The notes beneath the pieces were generated by a model that worked only from the letters and a program-made list of their open reading frames with translations, searched no databases and was not told the origin of the DNA. DNA of 53,880 nucleotides, taken from Pseudomonadota bacterium. GTDB lineage: Bacteria > Pseudomonadota > Gammaproteobacteria > Burkholderiales > SG8-39. Where the stretch lies: contig JANXRZ010000175.1 in the NCBI GenBank assembly GCA_025352885.1, forward strand, positions 1 to 53,880. Direction: 5' to 3'. Positions 41,404-49,688 of the stretch are shown piece after piece (the stretch's first letter is position 1; each line of letters begins with the position of its first letter). A program made the translations under genes and the position numbers.

Positions 41404-41687
41404 TTCGCCGCCTCGATCCTGGTTACGGTGAAGTTGCCTTTTAGCTTTTCGGCCGCGAATCGAACCTTCTCTCCGGCCTTCACGACTTCGAGCATCGACG
41501 CGTCCTTCACATTAAAGACCATCGTCATGGCAGGCATTTCAAGGTTCTCGATTGGGCCGTGCCGCAAAGTGATCTTGCCCGCCTCCTTGTCGACCTTCCT
41601 TACTTCGGCGTCGGTGAGCTGAACCGTTTCGGCAATCGCCGCGAGCGGGAAAAGGAGCGCAGCGATGAGATGAGTGATTTTCTTCAT
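41400..41687 (-). CDS. CusF-like copper-binding protein
   Basis: 95 residues from the ATG at 41687, with signal peptide MKKITHLIAALLFPLAAIAE. The CusF beta-barrel is recognisable: VRKVDKEAGKITLRHGPIEN, then LEMPAMTMVFNVKDASML. The ligand set is H43, M54 and M56; the Trp that caps Cu(I) in E. coli CusF is replaced by Met51 (MPAMTM instead of WPAMTM). It should carry Cu(I) in the periplasm. It is translationally coupled to the Spy-like gene and lies 26 bp below the cupredoxin gene. Confidence 0.88.
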   Translation of the reverse strand: MKKITHLIAALLFPLAAIAETVQLTDAEVRKVDKEAGKITLRHGPIENLEMPAMTMVFNVKDASMLEVVKAGEKVRFAAEKLKGNFTVTRIEAAK

Positions 41688-41713
41688 TTGATTTATTTCC
41701 CGTGTATTGGTTT

Positions 41714-42223
41714 TCATTCGACGATGACTTTTCCTGTCATTCCGGCTTCGAAGTGGCCGGGGATCAGGCAGCCGTAATAAAAGGTCCCGATCTTGCTGAA
41801 TCGCCATCCAATCTCGCCGGTCTTACCAGCCGCGACGTGGGCCATGTAGGGCTCGTCGTGTTGCATGCCCGGATTCTTCTTCAAAAGGTCGGCATTCTTT
41901 TTGAGATTCTCAAGTGTGCCGAGCACCATTTCGTGCAAGATCTTGCCGTGGTTGACGATCACGAAGCGCACGCTTTCTCCGCGCTTCAGCCTTATCTCGG
42001 ATGGGGTGAAACGCATGGTGTCGGCCATCTCCACGCGCATGGTCCGCTCCGCTTTTCTCGGATCGGCGGCAACTCCGAAAGGCGCCTCTTCGGCGGCTTT
42101 TACGGCGCCCGCGCGGGACTCGTTGGCGTGCTTGATGCCGTGGGCGGACGCGGGTATCGCTATAGAGAGCGCACAGAAGGCTATCGACAATTGAAACGCA
42201 AAGGCGATTGCATTGGAACGCAT
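41714..42223 (-). CDS. Cupredoxin (type 1 copper protein)
   Basis: 169 residues with a signal peptide (FQLSIAFCALSIAIPASAHG). The C-terminal 110 residues form a cupredoxin: MRFTPSEIRLKRGESVRFVI, H97 in KILHEMVLG, and the closing loop C152-H157-M162 in FYYGCLIPGHFEAGM. These four are the type 1 copper ligands. It is a periplasmic electron or copper carrier and a likely partner of the multicopper oxidase or cytochrome c further along. It lies 85 bp below the first gene of the minus-strand cluster. Confidence 0.9.
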   Translation of the reverse strand: MRSNAIAFAFQLSIAFCALSIAIPASAHGIKHANESRAGAVKAAEEAPFGVAADPRKAERTMRVEMADTMRFTPSEIRLKRGESVRFVIVNHGKILHEMVLGTLENLKKNADLLKKNPGMQHDEPYMAHVAAGKTGEIGWRFSKIGTFYYGCLIPGHFEAGMTGKVIVE

Positions 42224-42307
42224 GTCCGAACTCCTGAAATTTATCGAAAGCTGCACGCGAGCGCGCAACAACAGCGGCTCGGTGAGCCGCACCCCGTCAG
42301 GGGCGAA

Positions 42308-42724
42308 TCAGGCGGACTGGGATAGCGGGGGTCGCTCGAGCTGGGCGGGTACTACACCGGTCATGCGCGGCTCGAGGAAAGGGATGCGGCCCGTACCCTT
42401 GGGTGCGAACGAAAATGAGGACCAAGCCGAAAAGGCGACCGCTCCTCCACTACAGCAGTCGGTACAAGCACTGCAGGCCGAAGCTGTCGGTGAACCTTCT
42501 TGCACAACATGACCAACCTGCACGTCTGCATGCGCATTTGATGAATCATGAGTGTGATTTCCGCTATGGTCATGCGAGCCGTGCTCCAAGGATTGCTCCA
42601 TCGATTGGGCAATCGTCGCATGATGATCTTGGGCGCACTCGCATAGGCCGAAAGCCGCAAGGCCACGCAGCGGCAGGGCGACGAGCGCCAACAGCAATAT
42701 CAGCAAATTGAACTTAGCACCCAC
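42308..42724 (-). CDS. His/Cys-rich secreted protein, CzcI/DUF2946-like
   Basis: 138 residues: signal peptide (NLLILLLALVALPLRGLAAF), a His-rich middle (EHGSHDHSGNHTHDSSNAH), a cysteine cluster ACSACTDCCSG near 83-93, and a C-terminal FLEPRMTGVVPAQLERPPLS. The Pro-rich PERPP-like end and size recall CzcI/DUF2946 proteins that sit at the head of metal-resistance operons. It is the first gene behind the CueR-type promoter at 42792-42822, about 60 nt from the predicted start point. It probably binds metal in the periplasm; a regulatory role is conceivable but unproven. Confidence 0.68.
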   Translation of the reverse strand: MGAKFNLLILLLALVALPLRGLAAFGLCECAQDHHATIAQSMEQSLEHGSHDHSGNHTHDSSNAHADVQVGHVVQEGSPTASACSACTDCCSGGAVAFSAWSSFSFAPKGTGRIPFLEPRMTGVVPAQLERPPLSQSA

Positions 42725-42791
42725 GGTCGGACACTATCACAGCTTATCGGAATCAAAGTTCGTTGCCACACATTGTTTTGAGTATCCGCGA

Positions 42792-42822
42792 ATTTTGAAC
42801 CTTCTCCCCATGGGAAGGTCAA
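42792..42822 (-). promoter_or_regulatory. CueR/MerR-type promoter for the minus-strand copper genes
   Basis: On the minus strand, -35 TTGACC (42822-42817) and -10 CAAAAT (42797-42792) are separated by 19 bp, the long spacer typical of MerR-family promoters. The spacer holds the dyad ACCTTC and GAAGGT, matching CueR-type boxes. Transcription would begin near 42785, upstream of the ATG at 42724. No cueR gene is present in the window. Confidence 0.75.
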
Positions 42823-43116
42823 GCGTCTTTTTTGCCAAATCGCGCGCCTCACCAGGTGAGGCTCCCGCCACTACGGCCGCCTCGCTGCAGCTTTCTCCGC
42901 CCGGGTCGTTCGAAAGGGCGCGGTAGTAGCAGTTTCAGCGCTATTGAGCTGATACGTAACTCCGATTGCAGCCTCCCTCAATTGTGAGCGCTCGGTTCCT
43001 TGCACCACCCGAGACTCAATGTGAAAGGTCGAGCGCAGCCGTATCGGCTCTCAGCATTGGCGTCTTAAAAGAATGAGGGTCATTTCGAAGGCATCTTCTC
43101 GGATTGTCCGCGTAGA

Positions 43117-43139
43117 CATATCCCCCCCAGGGGGATATG
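43117..43139. promoter_or_regulatory. CsoR/RcnR-type operator
   Basis: A 23-bp perfect inverted repeat: CATATCCCCC, 3-bp centre CCA, GGGGGATATG. The G/C tract flanked by AT-rich ends is the known CsoR/RcnR operator type. It ends 7 bp before the csoR-like ATG and covers the region where ribosomes bind, so autorepression is likely. Confidence 0.85.
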
Positions 43140-43146
43140 ATTGTCC

Positions 43147-43416
43147 ATGGCCATTCACTCGTCTCACCCCGAAATAGCCAAGCGGCTCAAGCGCGCCGGC
43201 GGGCATCTGAAGAGCATCGTGGCGATGATCGAGGAGGAGCGCGGCTGTCTTGACATCGCCCAACAGCTCCAGGCCGTTGAAAAGGCCATCGCCAATGCGA
43301 AAAAGGCGCTGGTCCAGGATCACATCGATCATTGCCTTGAAAAAGTCGTGCGCGCGGGGTCGAGCAAGTCTGCCGACACCATCAAGGAATTCAAGGAAAT
43401 TGCTAAGTATCTTTGA
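43147..43416 (+). CDS. csoR: CsoR-family metal-responsive repressor
   Basis: 89 residues of the all-helical CsoR/RcnR fold: PEIAKRLKRAGGHLKSIVAM, then CLDIAQQLQAVEKAIANAKK and VQDHIDHCLEKVV. Metal ligands are C34, H59 and C63, the Cys-His-Cys set of Cu(I)-sensing CsoR rather than the His-rich set of RcnR, although His4 and His7 could add a site. The ATG at 43147 follows the inverted-repeat operator by 7 bp. It probably represses itself and the downstream His-rich protein and RND genes until Cu(I) releases it. The His-rich gene starts 5 bp after its stop. Confidence 0.88.
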   Translation: MAIHSSHPEIAKRLKRAGGHLKSIVAMIEEERGCLDIAQQLQAVEKAIANAKKALVQDHIDHCLEKVVRAGSSKSADTIKEFKEIAKYL

Positions 43417-43420
43417 TGCC

Positions 43421-43807
43421 ATGACGATTCTGAAAAAAGCCGTTCTACTGCTGGTGCTCGCCGTGTTCGTGACAGGCATTGTGACACCCGGCTTCAACTC
43501 GAAATCGCTCGCGCACGAGCTTGACCATGAGCGGCACGAGGCCGCCATGCCGGCCGACCACTATCACCATGTTGATGCGGACGGACTTGCCGCGAATTCC
43601 AATCATGACTCTGAGCCACTGAGCGACGCCGAGCACCATCTGCTGCATTCGGCGTGCCACTTCCCGTCGCTACTGGTCAGTTCCCTTTTCGATCGAATTG
43701 GAGCATCGCCTGTCCGGGACGCTCCGATCCTGTCGTTTATGCTCCCTCTGCCTTCCGTAGAGCCCGAGCCACTGTTTCGCCCTCCCCGAATCACCAACCG
43801 CACCTGA
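43421..43807 (+). CDS. His-rich secreted protein, CzcI-like
   Basis: 128 residues: signal segment (KKAVLLLVLAVFVTGIVTPG), a His-rich middle (AHELDHERHEAAMPADHYHH), the motif DAEHHLLHSACHFPSLL and a Pro-rich tail (PSVEPEPLFRPPRITNRT). Position directly upstream of an RND adaptor and the overall pattern match CzcI-type proteins of cobalt-zinc-cadmium loci. It begins 5 bp after csoR, so it is part of the repressor's operon. It likely binds metal in the periplasm. The family is not firmly assigned. Confidence 0.7.
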   Translation: MTILKKAVLLLVLAVFVTGIVTPGFNSKSLAHELDHERHEAAMPADHYHHVDADGLAANSNHDSEPLSDAEHHLLHSACHFPSLLVSSLFDRIGASPVRDAPILSFMLPLPSVEPEPLFRPPRITNRT

Positions 43808-43897
43808 CTCCGCCCCGCGCGGAGGTTTGCATATCCGTGTCGCTTTGGGCGACGTGGCCAAATTCATTGCGCCGTGCGGCGCGATTCGAGGTCCATC

Positions 43898-45037
43898 ATG
43901 AGAAAGAACGTCCAGCGCTCGTTGTACGCAGCGGCACCGTTCGTGATGTTCGCATCCGTAGTGGCATCCACTGCGGCAACCACTGCGCAGGCCGCCGACC
44001 GGCCAGCTCGGGTTGTCATTGCGCAAGGCCAGGTCCGGGTGATGGGGATCGAGACCATGCCTTTGCAGACCCAGGCAAACACGGTAAGTGCCAGTTTCCC
44101 GGCGCAGGTTTCCATCCCTGCGACGGCCGAACAAGTGGTGAGTTCGCCGGTGGCGGGCCTTGTCGCGCAACTGCTGGCCGAGCAAAACCAACCCGTGCGG
44201 CGGGGCGCGCCGCTGGTGCGCATCGTCAGTCCGGAACTCGGCCAGCTGCAGCTGCAATTGTTGCAAACAACTGCGCGCGCCACGCTTGCCCGGCAGACCG
44301 CCCGGCGCGAACAGCAGCTGTTCGATGACGGCATCATCCCGCAGCGGCGGGTGCAGGAAAGCCAGGCCGCCCTGAAAGAGGCCGATGCCGCGCTCAATAA
44401 CGCGAAAGCGGCACTGCGTATGAGCGGAATGGCGGCAGATACGATCGAGCGGGTCGCGGCTTCTGGCCAAGCGCACGACAGCATCACGCTTGCCGCGACG
44501 CAATCGGGCATCGTCACCGAAATCGCGATCAAGCCCGGGCAGCGGGTCGAAGCTGCGGCCGCCCTGGTGCGCATTGCCCAGACCGGGACGCTCTGGCTGG
44601 ATATCCAGCTTCCGGCCTCTGAAAGCTCAGCATGGCCCGTCGGGACGCGCGTGAAGGTCCGTGGCATGGAAATCACCGCCCGGGTCGCGAGCGGCAGCGC
44701 GGGTGTTTCATCCGCGAGCCAGACGATGGTGCTTCGTGCCGTAATCGAAGGCCAGACCGGCCAGCTGCGGCCAGGTGAGTTCGTGACAGTCGAACTACCG
44801 GCCGGCGCCGCGCGCGAGGGTTGGGACGTGCCGCTTGCCGCAGTGTCCCATGATGGCGCGCAGGCTTACGTGTTCGTGCGAACGGCGGATGGCTTCGAGG
44901 CAAGGCCGGTGAAATTGACCGCCAGCGCCGGGCAGCGCGTGCGCGTGCAAGGCGCGCTAAAAACCGGCGAGCACGTCGCCATCAGCGGCGTCATCGCGCT
45001 CAAAGGCGCATGGCTCGACGGGAAGGTAAGCAAATAG
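43898..45037 (+). CDS. RND efflux periplasmic adaptor (CusB/CzcB type)
   Basis: 379 residues from the ATG at 43898 (GAGG 6-9 nt upstream). A signal peptide (ending near TTAQAAD) precedes a beta-barrel/lipoyl start (SFPAQVSIPATAEQVVSSPV), an alpha-hairpin (LQLQLLQTTARATLARQTAR through VQESQAALKEADAALNNAKA) and the second lipoyl half (QSGIVTEIAIKPGQRVEAAA), ending in the membrane-proximal barrel. It links the inner-membrane pump to TolC. Its stop and the pump's GTG overlap by 1 bp (TAGTG). No extra N-terminal Met-rich copper site as in CusB is obvious, so the metal could be Cu, Zn or Co. Confidence 0.9.
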   Translation: MRKNVQRSLYAAAPFVMFASVVASTAATTAQAADRPARVVIAQGQVRVMGIETMPLQTQANTVSASFPAQVSIPATAEQVVSSPVAGLVAQLLAEQNQPVRRGAPLVRIVSPELGQLQLQLLQTTARATLARQTARREQQLFDDGIIPQRRVQESQAALKEADAALNNAKAALRMSGMAADTIERVAASGQAHDSITLAATQSGIVTEIAIKPGQRVEAAAALVRIAQTGTLWLDIQLPASESSAWPVGTRVKVRGMEITARVASGSAGVSSASQTMVLRAVIEGQTGQLRPGEFVTVELPAGAAREGWDVPLAAVSHDGAQAYVFVRTADGFEARPVKLTASAGQRVRVQGALKTGEHVAISGVIALKGAWLDGKVSK

Positions 45038-48000
45038 TGCTGGCCCGCCTCGTTCAGTTCTCGCTGTCGCAGCGTCTGTTCATTCTGATGTCGACGTTGG
45101 TCGTGGCCGGCATGGGCTGGGTCGCATACCGGGGGTTGCCGATCGACGCCTTCCCAGACGTGTCGAGCACGCAGGTCAAGATCATCATGAAGGCACCTGG
45201 CATGTCGCCAGAAGAAGTCGAGAGCCGAATTGCCGTCCCGATAGAAGTGGAGATGCTCGGGATCCCGAAGACCAGGATCCTGCGCTCTGTGACCAAGTAT
45301 GGACTGGTGGATGTGACGCTCGACTTCGACGACGGCACCGACATCTACTGGGCGCGCCAGCAGGTCAGTGAGCGTCTGAGCCGTCTCAATGAAAGTCTCC
45401 CCGCCGGCACAACGGGCGGTATGGCGCCGATCACGACACCGCTCGGCGAGATGTTCATGTTCACCGTCGAGGCCGAAGAAATGACCCTGGCGGAGCGCCG
45501 CAGCGTGCTCGACTGGGTGATCCGTCCGGCGTTGCGCACTGTGCCCGGTGTGGCAGACGTGAATTCGCTCGGCGGTGTCGTGCGCGCCTTCGAGGTCGTA
45601 CCCGACCCGCTCAAGATGGCCGCCAGCGGGGTCACCGCGAACCAGCTCCGGGAGGCAATTAACGCCAACAACCGCAACGATGGCGCGGGCCGACTCGGTG
45701 AGGGTGACGAAGTACTGCTGGTCCGCAGCGAGGGCAGCATCACGAACCTGGACGATCTGCGCGCGGTGGTGGTGAAGTCGAAGAACGGCACGCCGATTCG
45801 TGTGGGCAACCTGGCGGAGGTCATGATCGGCACCGTCACGCGCTATGGCGTGGTCACTCAAAACGGGCGCGGCGAAGCCGTCGAAGGGCTGGTGCTGGGA
45901 CTGGCCGGCTCCAACGCGCTAAAGGTCGTCGAAGGCGTGCGCAAAAAGCTGGCGGAACTCCAACCCTCGCTACCGAAAGGCGTCCGGATCAACATATTCT
46001 ACGATCGTGCGTCGCTCGTCACCAAAGCTGTCGACGCCGTATCGACCGCGCTGCTCGAGGCGGGCGGTCTCGTTATCGTGCTGCTTGTGCTGTTCCTCGG
46101 CAATGTCCGTGCGGCACTCACGGTCGCCCTCGTTTTGCCGCTGGCCGCGCTAATCACCTTCATTCTCATGCGCGGATTCGGCATGTCGGCAAATCTCATG
46201 AGCCTGGGCGGCTTGGCAATCGCACTCGGTATGCTTGTGGACGCCGCCGTGGTGGTAGTCGAGAACATCGTGCAGCGGCTGGCGACTGATCCTACCGCCG
46301 GAAAGCTGCCAAGACTGCACACGATCTTTCGCGCCGTGCGCGAGGTAGCGGTACCCGTTACTTCGGGCATCCTGATCATCATTACCGTGTTCCTGCCGCT
46401 GCTCACACTGCAGGGACTCGAAGGAAAATTCTTCGTGCCGGTGGCGCTGACAATCGTCTTTGCGCTGACGGCATCGCTCTTGTTATCGCTGACCGTGATA
46501 CCCGTACTGGCGTCGTATCTGCTGCGCGGTGCCGGGCACGCGGACCCATGGCTACCGCGCAAACTGCTGGCGTTGTACGAGCCCGCGCTTGCCTGGGGTC
46601 TGCGCCGCCAACGTGTTGTCGGGGCCGCAGCAGTAGGAATGCTGGTCGCTGCCGGCCTCGTCTACACGCAGGTCGGCAAGACTTTCATGCCCGCCATGGA
46701 CGAAGGCGACCTGATTGTTGGCATCGAAAAGCTTCCGTCGATCAGCCTCGAGCAAAGCGCCGCGATCGACGTAAAGATCCACCAGGCCCTCATGAAAGCG
46801 ATTCCCGAGGTGACCGGTGTGATAGCGCGCGCGGGCTCGGACGAAATCGGCCTTGACCCGATGGGGCTCAACCAGACCGACACCTACCTGCTCCTGAGAC
46901 CGCAGAGCGAATGGCGCATGAAAGGCAAGGAAGCGCTGATCGACGAAATACGCAAGGTGCTCGACCCCATGCCCGGCATCAAATACAGCTTCACGCAGCC
47001 CATCGAAATGCGTGTGTCGGAGATGATCATCGGGGTGCGCGGCGATCTCGCGGTCAAAATCTTCGGCCCTGACCTCGATAAGCTCAGCGGATTGGCAGGC
47101 CAGGTCAAAACGCTTCTCAAGACGGTTCCAGGCAACCAGGATGTCTATACGGTGCAGAACGACGGGGTGCAGTACCTGCGCGTCGCAGTCGACAGATTGC
47201 AGGCCGGCCGGTTGGGCTTGAGTGTCGAGGAAATCCAGGATGCGATGCGAATGCAAATCGAAGGGCAACGCGTCGGCGTGGTTATAGAAGGCAACCGACG
47301 CACTCCGATCGTGATTCGCGGACCCGAGTCAACCCGCACGTCGCCAGCTGAATTCAGCGCCCTGCGGGTCACGACAGCGGACGGCAGCACAGTTCCGCTC
47401 AAGACTGTTGCCACGCTCGAGCGCGCGGAAGGGCCGGTCAAGATCGATCGCGAATCGGGAAGCCGCTACGGCGTGGTCATTGCCAACGTCGGCGGGCGCG
47501 ACCTCGTCGGCTTTGTCGAGGAGGCCAAAGCGCTAATTGCAGCGAAACTGCCCCTGCCTACCGGCTATCGAATCATGTGGGGCGGGCAGTTTGAGAACCA
47601 GCAGCGGGCGGCCGCGCGGCTGGCGGTGGTGGTGCCCGTAGCGCTGGGCTTGATCTTCGTGATGCTGTTCGCAACGTTCGGCTCGGTGCGCCAAGCGCTG
47701 CTGATTCTCAGCAACATTCCCTTCGCGGTGGTGGGCGGCATTGTCGCGCTGTGGCTCACCGGAGAATATCTTTCGGTGCCGGCGTCGGTGGGCTTCATCG
47801 CATTGCTCGGCATCGCGGTCCTGAATGGTGTCGTGCTGGTCAGCTACTTCAATCAGCTGCGAAGCGAAGGCATGGCGCTGACCGAAGTCGTCGTGCAGGG
47901 CGCGAGACGGCGTCTGCGTCCCGTGCTGATGACGGCCTCAATCACGGCATTCGGACTCATTCCGATGCTCTTTGCATCGGGCCCGGGCTCGGAAATCCAG

Positions 48001-48120
48001 CGTCCACTGGCCATCGTCGTAATTGGCGGGTTGGCTACGGCCACTGCGCTCACGCTGATGCTGCTTCCCATCCTGTATCTGCGCTTTGCCTTCCCGAAAC
48101 AAGAGGTGCCCAATGCCTGA
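45037..48120 (+). CDS. Heavy-metal RND efflux pump (CusA/CzcA family)
   Basis: 1027 residues from a GTG at 45037 overlapping the adaptor stop; the frame could start earlier but only within the adaptor gene. The first membrane helix (LFILMSTLVVAGMGWVAYRG) and GLPIDAFPDVSSTQVKI are the classic opening. Proton-relay acidic residues lie in ALGMLVDAAVVVVENIVQR near 395-413, and the second half repeats the fold (LAVVVPVALGLIFVMLFATF, ILSNIPFAVVGGIVALWLTG). HME-RND pumps export metal from periplasm or cytoplasm through TolC. The DAAVVVVEN relay differs from both the usual CzcA and CusA forms, so metal specificity is left open; CsoR control argues for copper. Confidence 0.93.
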   Translation: MLARLVQFSLSQRLFILMSTLVVAGMGWVAYRGLPIDAFPDVSSTQVKIIMKAPGMSPEEVESRIAVPIEVEMLGIPKTRILRSVTKYGLVDVTLDFDDGTDIYWARQQVSERLSRLNESLPAGTTGGMAPITTPLGEMFMFTVEAEEMTLAERRSVLDWVIRPALRTVPGVADVNSLGGVVRAFEVVPDPLKMAASGVTANQLREAINANNRNDGAGRLGEGDEVLLVRSEGSITNLDDLRAVVVKSKNGTPIRVGNLAEVMIGTVTRYGVVTQNGRGEAVEGLVLGLAGSNALKVVEGVRKKLAELQPSLPKGVRINIFYDRASLVTKAVDAVSTALLEAGGLVIVLLVLFLGNVRAALTVALVLPLAALITFILMRGFGMSANLMSLGGLAIALGMLVDAAVVVVENIVQRLATDPTAGKLPRLHTIFRAVREVAVPVTSGILIIITVFLPLLTLQGLEGKFFVPVALTIVFALTASLLLSLTVIPVLASYLLRGAGHADPWLPRKLLALYEPALAWGLRRQRVVGAAAVGMLVAAGLVYTQVGKTFMPAMDEGDLIVGIEKLPSISLEQSAAIDVKIHQALMKAIPEVTGVIARAGSDEIGLDPMGLNQTDTYLLLRPQSEWRMKGKEALIDEIRKVLDPMPGIKYSFTQPIEMRVSEMIIGVRGDLAVKIFGPDLDKLSGLAGQVKTLLKTVPGNQDVYTVQNDGVQYLRVAVDRLQAGRLGLSVEEIQDAMRMQIEGQRVGVVIEGNRRTPIVIRGPESTRTSPAEFSALRVTTADGSTVPLKTVATLERAEGPVKIDRESGSRYGVVIANVGGRDLVGFVEEAKALIAAKLPLPTGYRIMWGGQFENQQRAAARLAVVVPVALGLIFVMLFATFGSVRQALLILSNIPFAVVGGIVALWLTGEYLSVPASVGFIALLGIAVLNGVVLVSYFNQLRSEGMALTEVVVQGARRRLRPVLMTASITAFGLIPMLFASGPGSEIQRPLAIVVIGGLATATALTLMLLPILYLRFAFPKQEVPNA

Positions 48121-48415
48121 GCTCTGTCTGACGCTATTGTGTCCGCCGGCGATCGAGGAAAAGCTGCTCGACCTGCTGCTCATGTCGCCCGCCGCGCCGG
48201 TCTTTACCCACACGACGACATCCGCGCATGGCCTGTCTGCCCGGAGCCTCAGCCAGGCCGAACAGGTACTGGGACGGCCGCGAGCCACGCAAATACAAGT
48301 GATCGTCGCTGCGGCCGACAAGGCGGAGCTGCTCGAGGCTATCCGCCGAAAATGTGCCGGATCGGGTCTCTACTACTGGCTCTCCCCAGTAGTCGAAGCC
48401 GGGGAAATCGCGTGA
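48113..48415 (+). CDS. DUF3240 small protein of the RND operon
   Basis: 100 residues (MPELCLTLLCPPAIEEKLLD through SPVVEAGEIA) with the DUF3240 pattern: an L-x-x-P start, helix EEKLLDLLLMSP, VFTHTTTSAHGL, then QIQVIVAAADKAELLEAIRR. The fold is probably ferredoxin-like, as in PII-type regulators. The family is found between RND pump and TolC genes of metal systems. It overlaps the pump by 8 bp and the TolC gene by 1 bp, so all four are made together. The function is untested as far as I know. Confidence 0.87.
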   Translation: MPELCLTLLCPPAIEEKLLDLLLMSPAAPVFTHTTTSAHGLSARSLSQAEQVLGRPRATQIQVIVAAADKAELLEAIRRKCAGSGLYYWLSPVVEAGEIA

Positions 48416-49650
48416 TGAAAAGACTACTTCTCGTCGCTCTGGTAACTATTTCCTGTCGGGCTTTCTCTGTCGAATCGATGAACCCGCCTGGATGGATGTC
48501 GACCGAAATTGCGCGTCAGCTGCTCGCACAGGACCCAGGCGTTGATGCCGCGCGCGCCGGGCTGGAGGTGGCGTTCCAGGAGGCGGGCATCCTGGAACGG
48601 TCGCCGTACGAGTGGATTGCACGGAGCTCTGCGCAGCAGCGAAAGCTCGACACCGGCCCCCGCTACGCCGAATGGCATGTCGGCATCGAGCGAACCCTCC
48701 GGCTACCGGGAAAAGCGACCGCAGATCGCGAGCTCGGCAAGGCAACCGTCGAGGAGGCCCAAGCGCGCTACGGCGAAGCGCTCCACGAATCCGCACGCGA
48801 GCTGATGGCACGCTGGGTGGACTGGCTGGTCTCGGAGCGAGCGGTTGAGCTTTCCGCGAGCGCGCTCGACTTCGGACAAGCCAGCTTCGCGGCTGTGGAA
48901 AAGCGCTTTCGCGCCGGTGATGCTTCGAAGCTCGACCTGAGCATCGCCCGCGCCGAGCTGGCCGAGCAAAGGCGGGCGGACAACGACGCGCGCACGCAGG
49001 CCGCGGCAACCTGGTCGCGTCTGTCGACTCGTTTTCCGGGGATCAGGCGCCAGGTACCGGCGCTGCCCGAACTCAAGCCGCTCTTAAAGGATGCGGCTTT
49101 TTGGCGCGATCGCATCCTGGCTGAAAGCGACGAGTTGAAAGTCGCGGAGACGCGCCTTCGAAAAGCCCAAGCTCAGGCGGAGCGCGCGCGCGGGGACAAG
49201 GTGCCCGATCCGACGCTCGGCGTGTTTACCGCTTCGGAGGTTGGTGGTCGCGAACAATACTCGGGCGTCTCGATCAGCATCCCAATTCCCGGCGCCTTGC
49301 GAGATTCGCGCCATGCGCGGGCGACCGCCTTGATCGAGGTTACGCGCCACGACGTGGCCTTGCGCAGGCGTCAGCTCGAGGCGGACATCGCAAGCGCTGT
49401 CGCTACCGCACGGGGAACTTACGCCAGCTTGCAGATCGCTCTGGACGGCGCAGCTGCCACCCAGGAAAACGCGACGCTGATGCAGCGGGCCTATGCGCTC
49501 GGCGAAGCAGACCTCCAGTCCTTGCTGCTGACCCGCCGCCAGGCGACGGTGGCGATGATTGCGGCGCTGCAGGCGCAGGTTGCCGCGCTGAAAGCCTATT
49601 ACGGGCTGCTGGTTGACGCACACCTGGTGTGGGGCCTGGAACATGACTAA
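48415..49650 (+). CDS. TolC-family outer-membrane channel of the RND operon
   Basis: 411 residues from the ATG at 48415 (TGATG overlap with DUF3240). A signal peptide (MKRLLLVALVTISCRAFS) is followed by two OEP halves: ARAGLEVAFQEAGILERSPY, then WHVGIERTLRLPGKATADRE and later VSISIPIPGALRDSRHARAT with EADLQSLLLTRRQATVAMIA. It is shorter than many TolC proteins but complete. It forms the outer-membrane exit for the adaptor and pump just upstream. It is only distantly similar to the other TolC-family gene at 39209-40630. Confidence 0.9.
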   Translation: MKRLLLVALVTISCRAFSVESMNPPGWMSTEIARQLLAQDPGVDAARAGLEVAFQEAGILERSPYEWIARSSAQQRKLDTGPRYAEWHVGIERTLRLPGKATADRELGKATVEEAQARYGEALHESARELMARWVDWLVSERAVELSASALDFGQASFAAVEKRFRAGDASKLDLSIARAELAEQRRADNDARTQAAATWSRLSTRFPGIRRQVPALPELKPLLKDAAFWRDRILAESDELKVAETRLRKAQAQAERARGDKVPDPTLGVFTASEVGGREQYSGVSISIPIPGALRDSRHARATALIEVTRHDVALRRRQLEADIASAVATARGTYASLQIALDGAAATQENATLMQRAYALGEADLQSLLLTRRQATVAMIAALQAQVAALKAYYGLLVDAHLVWGLEHD

Positions 49651-49688
49651 GTGGCTGTCTGAGTTGAACTGCTACCAGAGGAGGCGTG

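Noticed and set aside
44866..45861. A 331-residue minus-strand reading frame
   Set aside because: It is antisense to the RND adaptor and pump, His/Arg-rich, with no motif.
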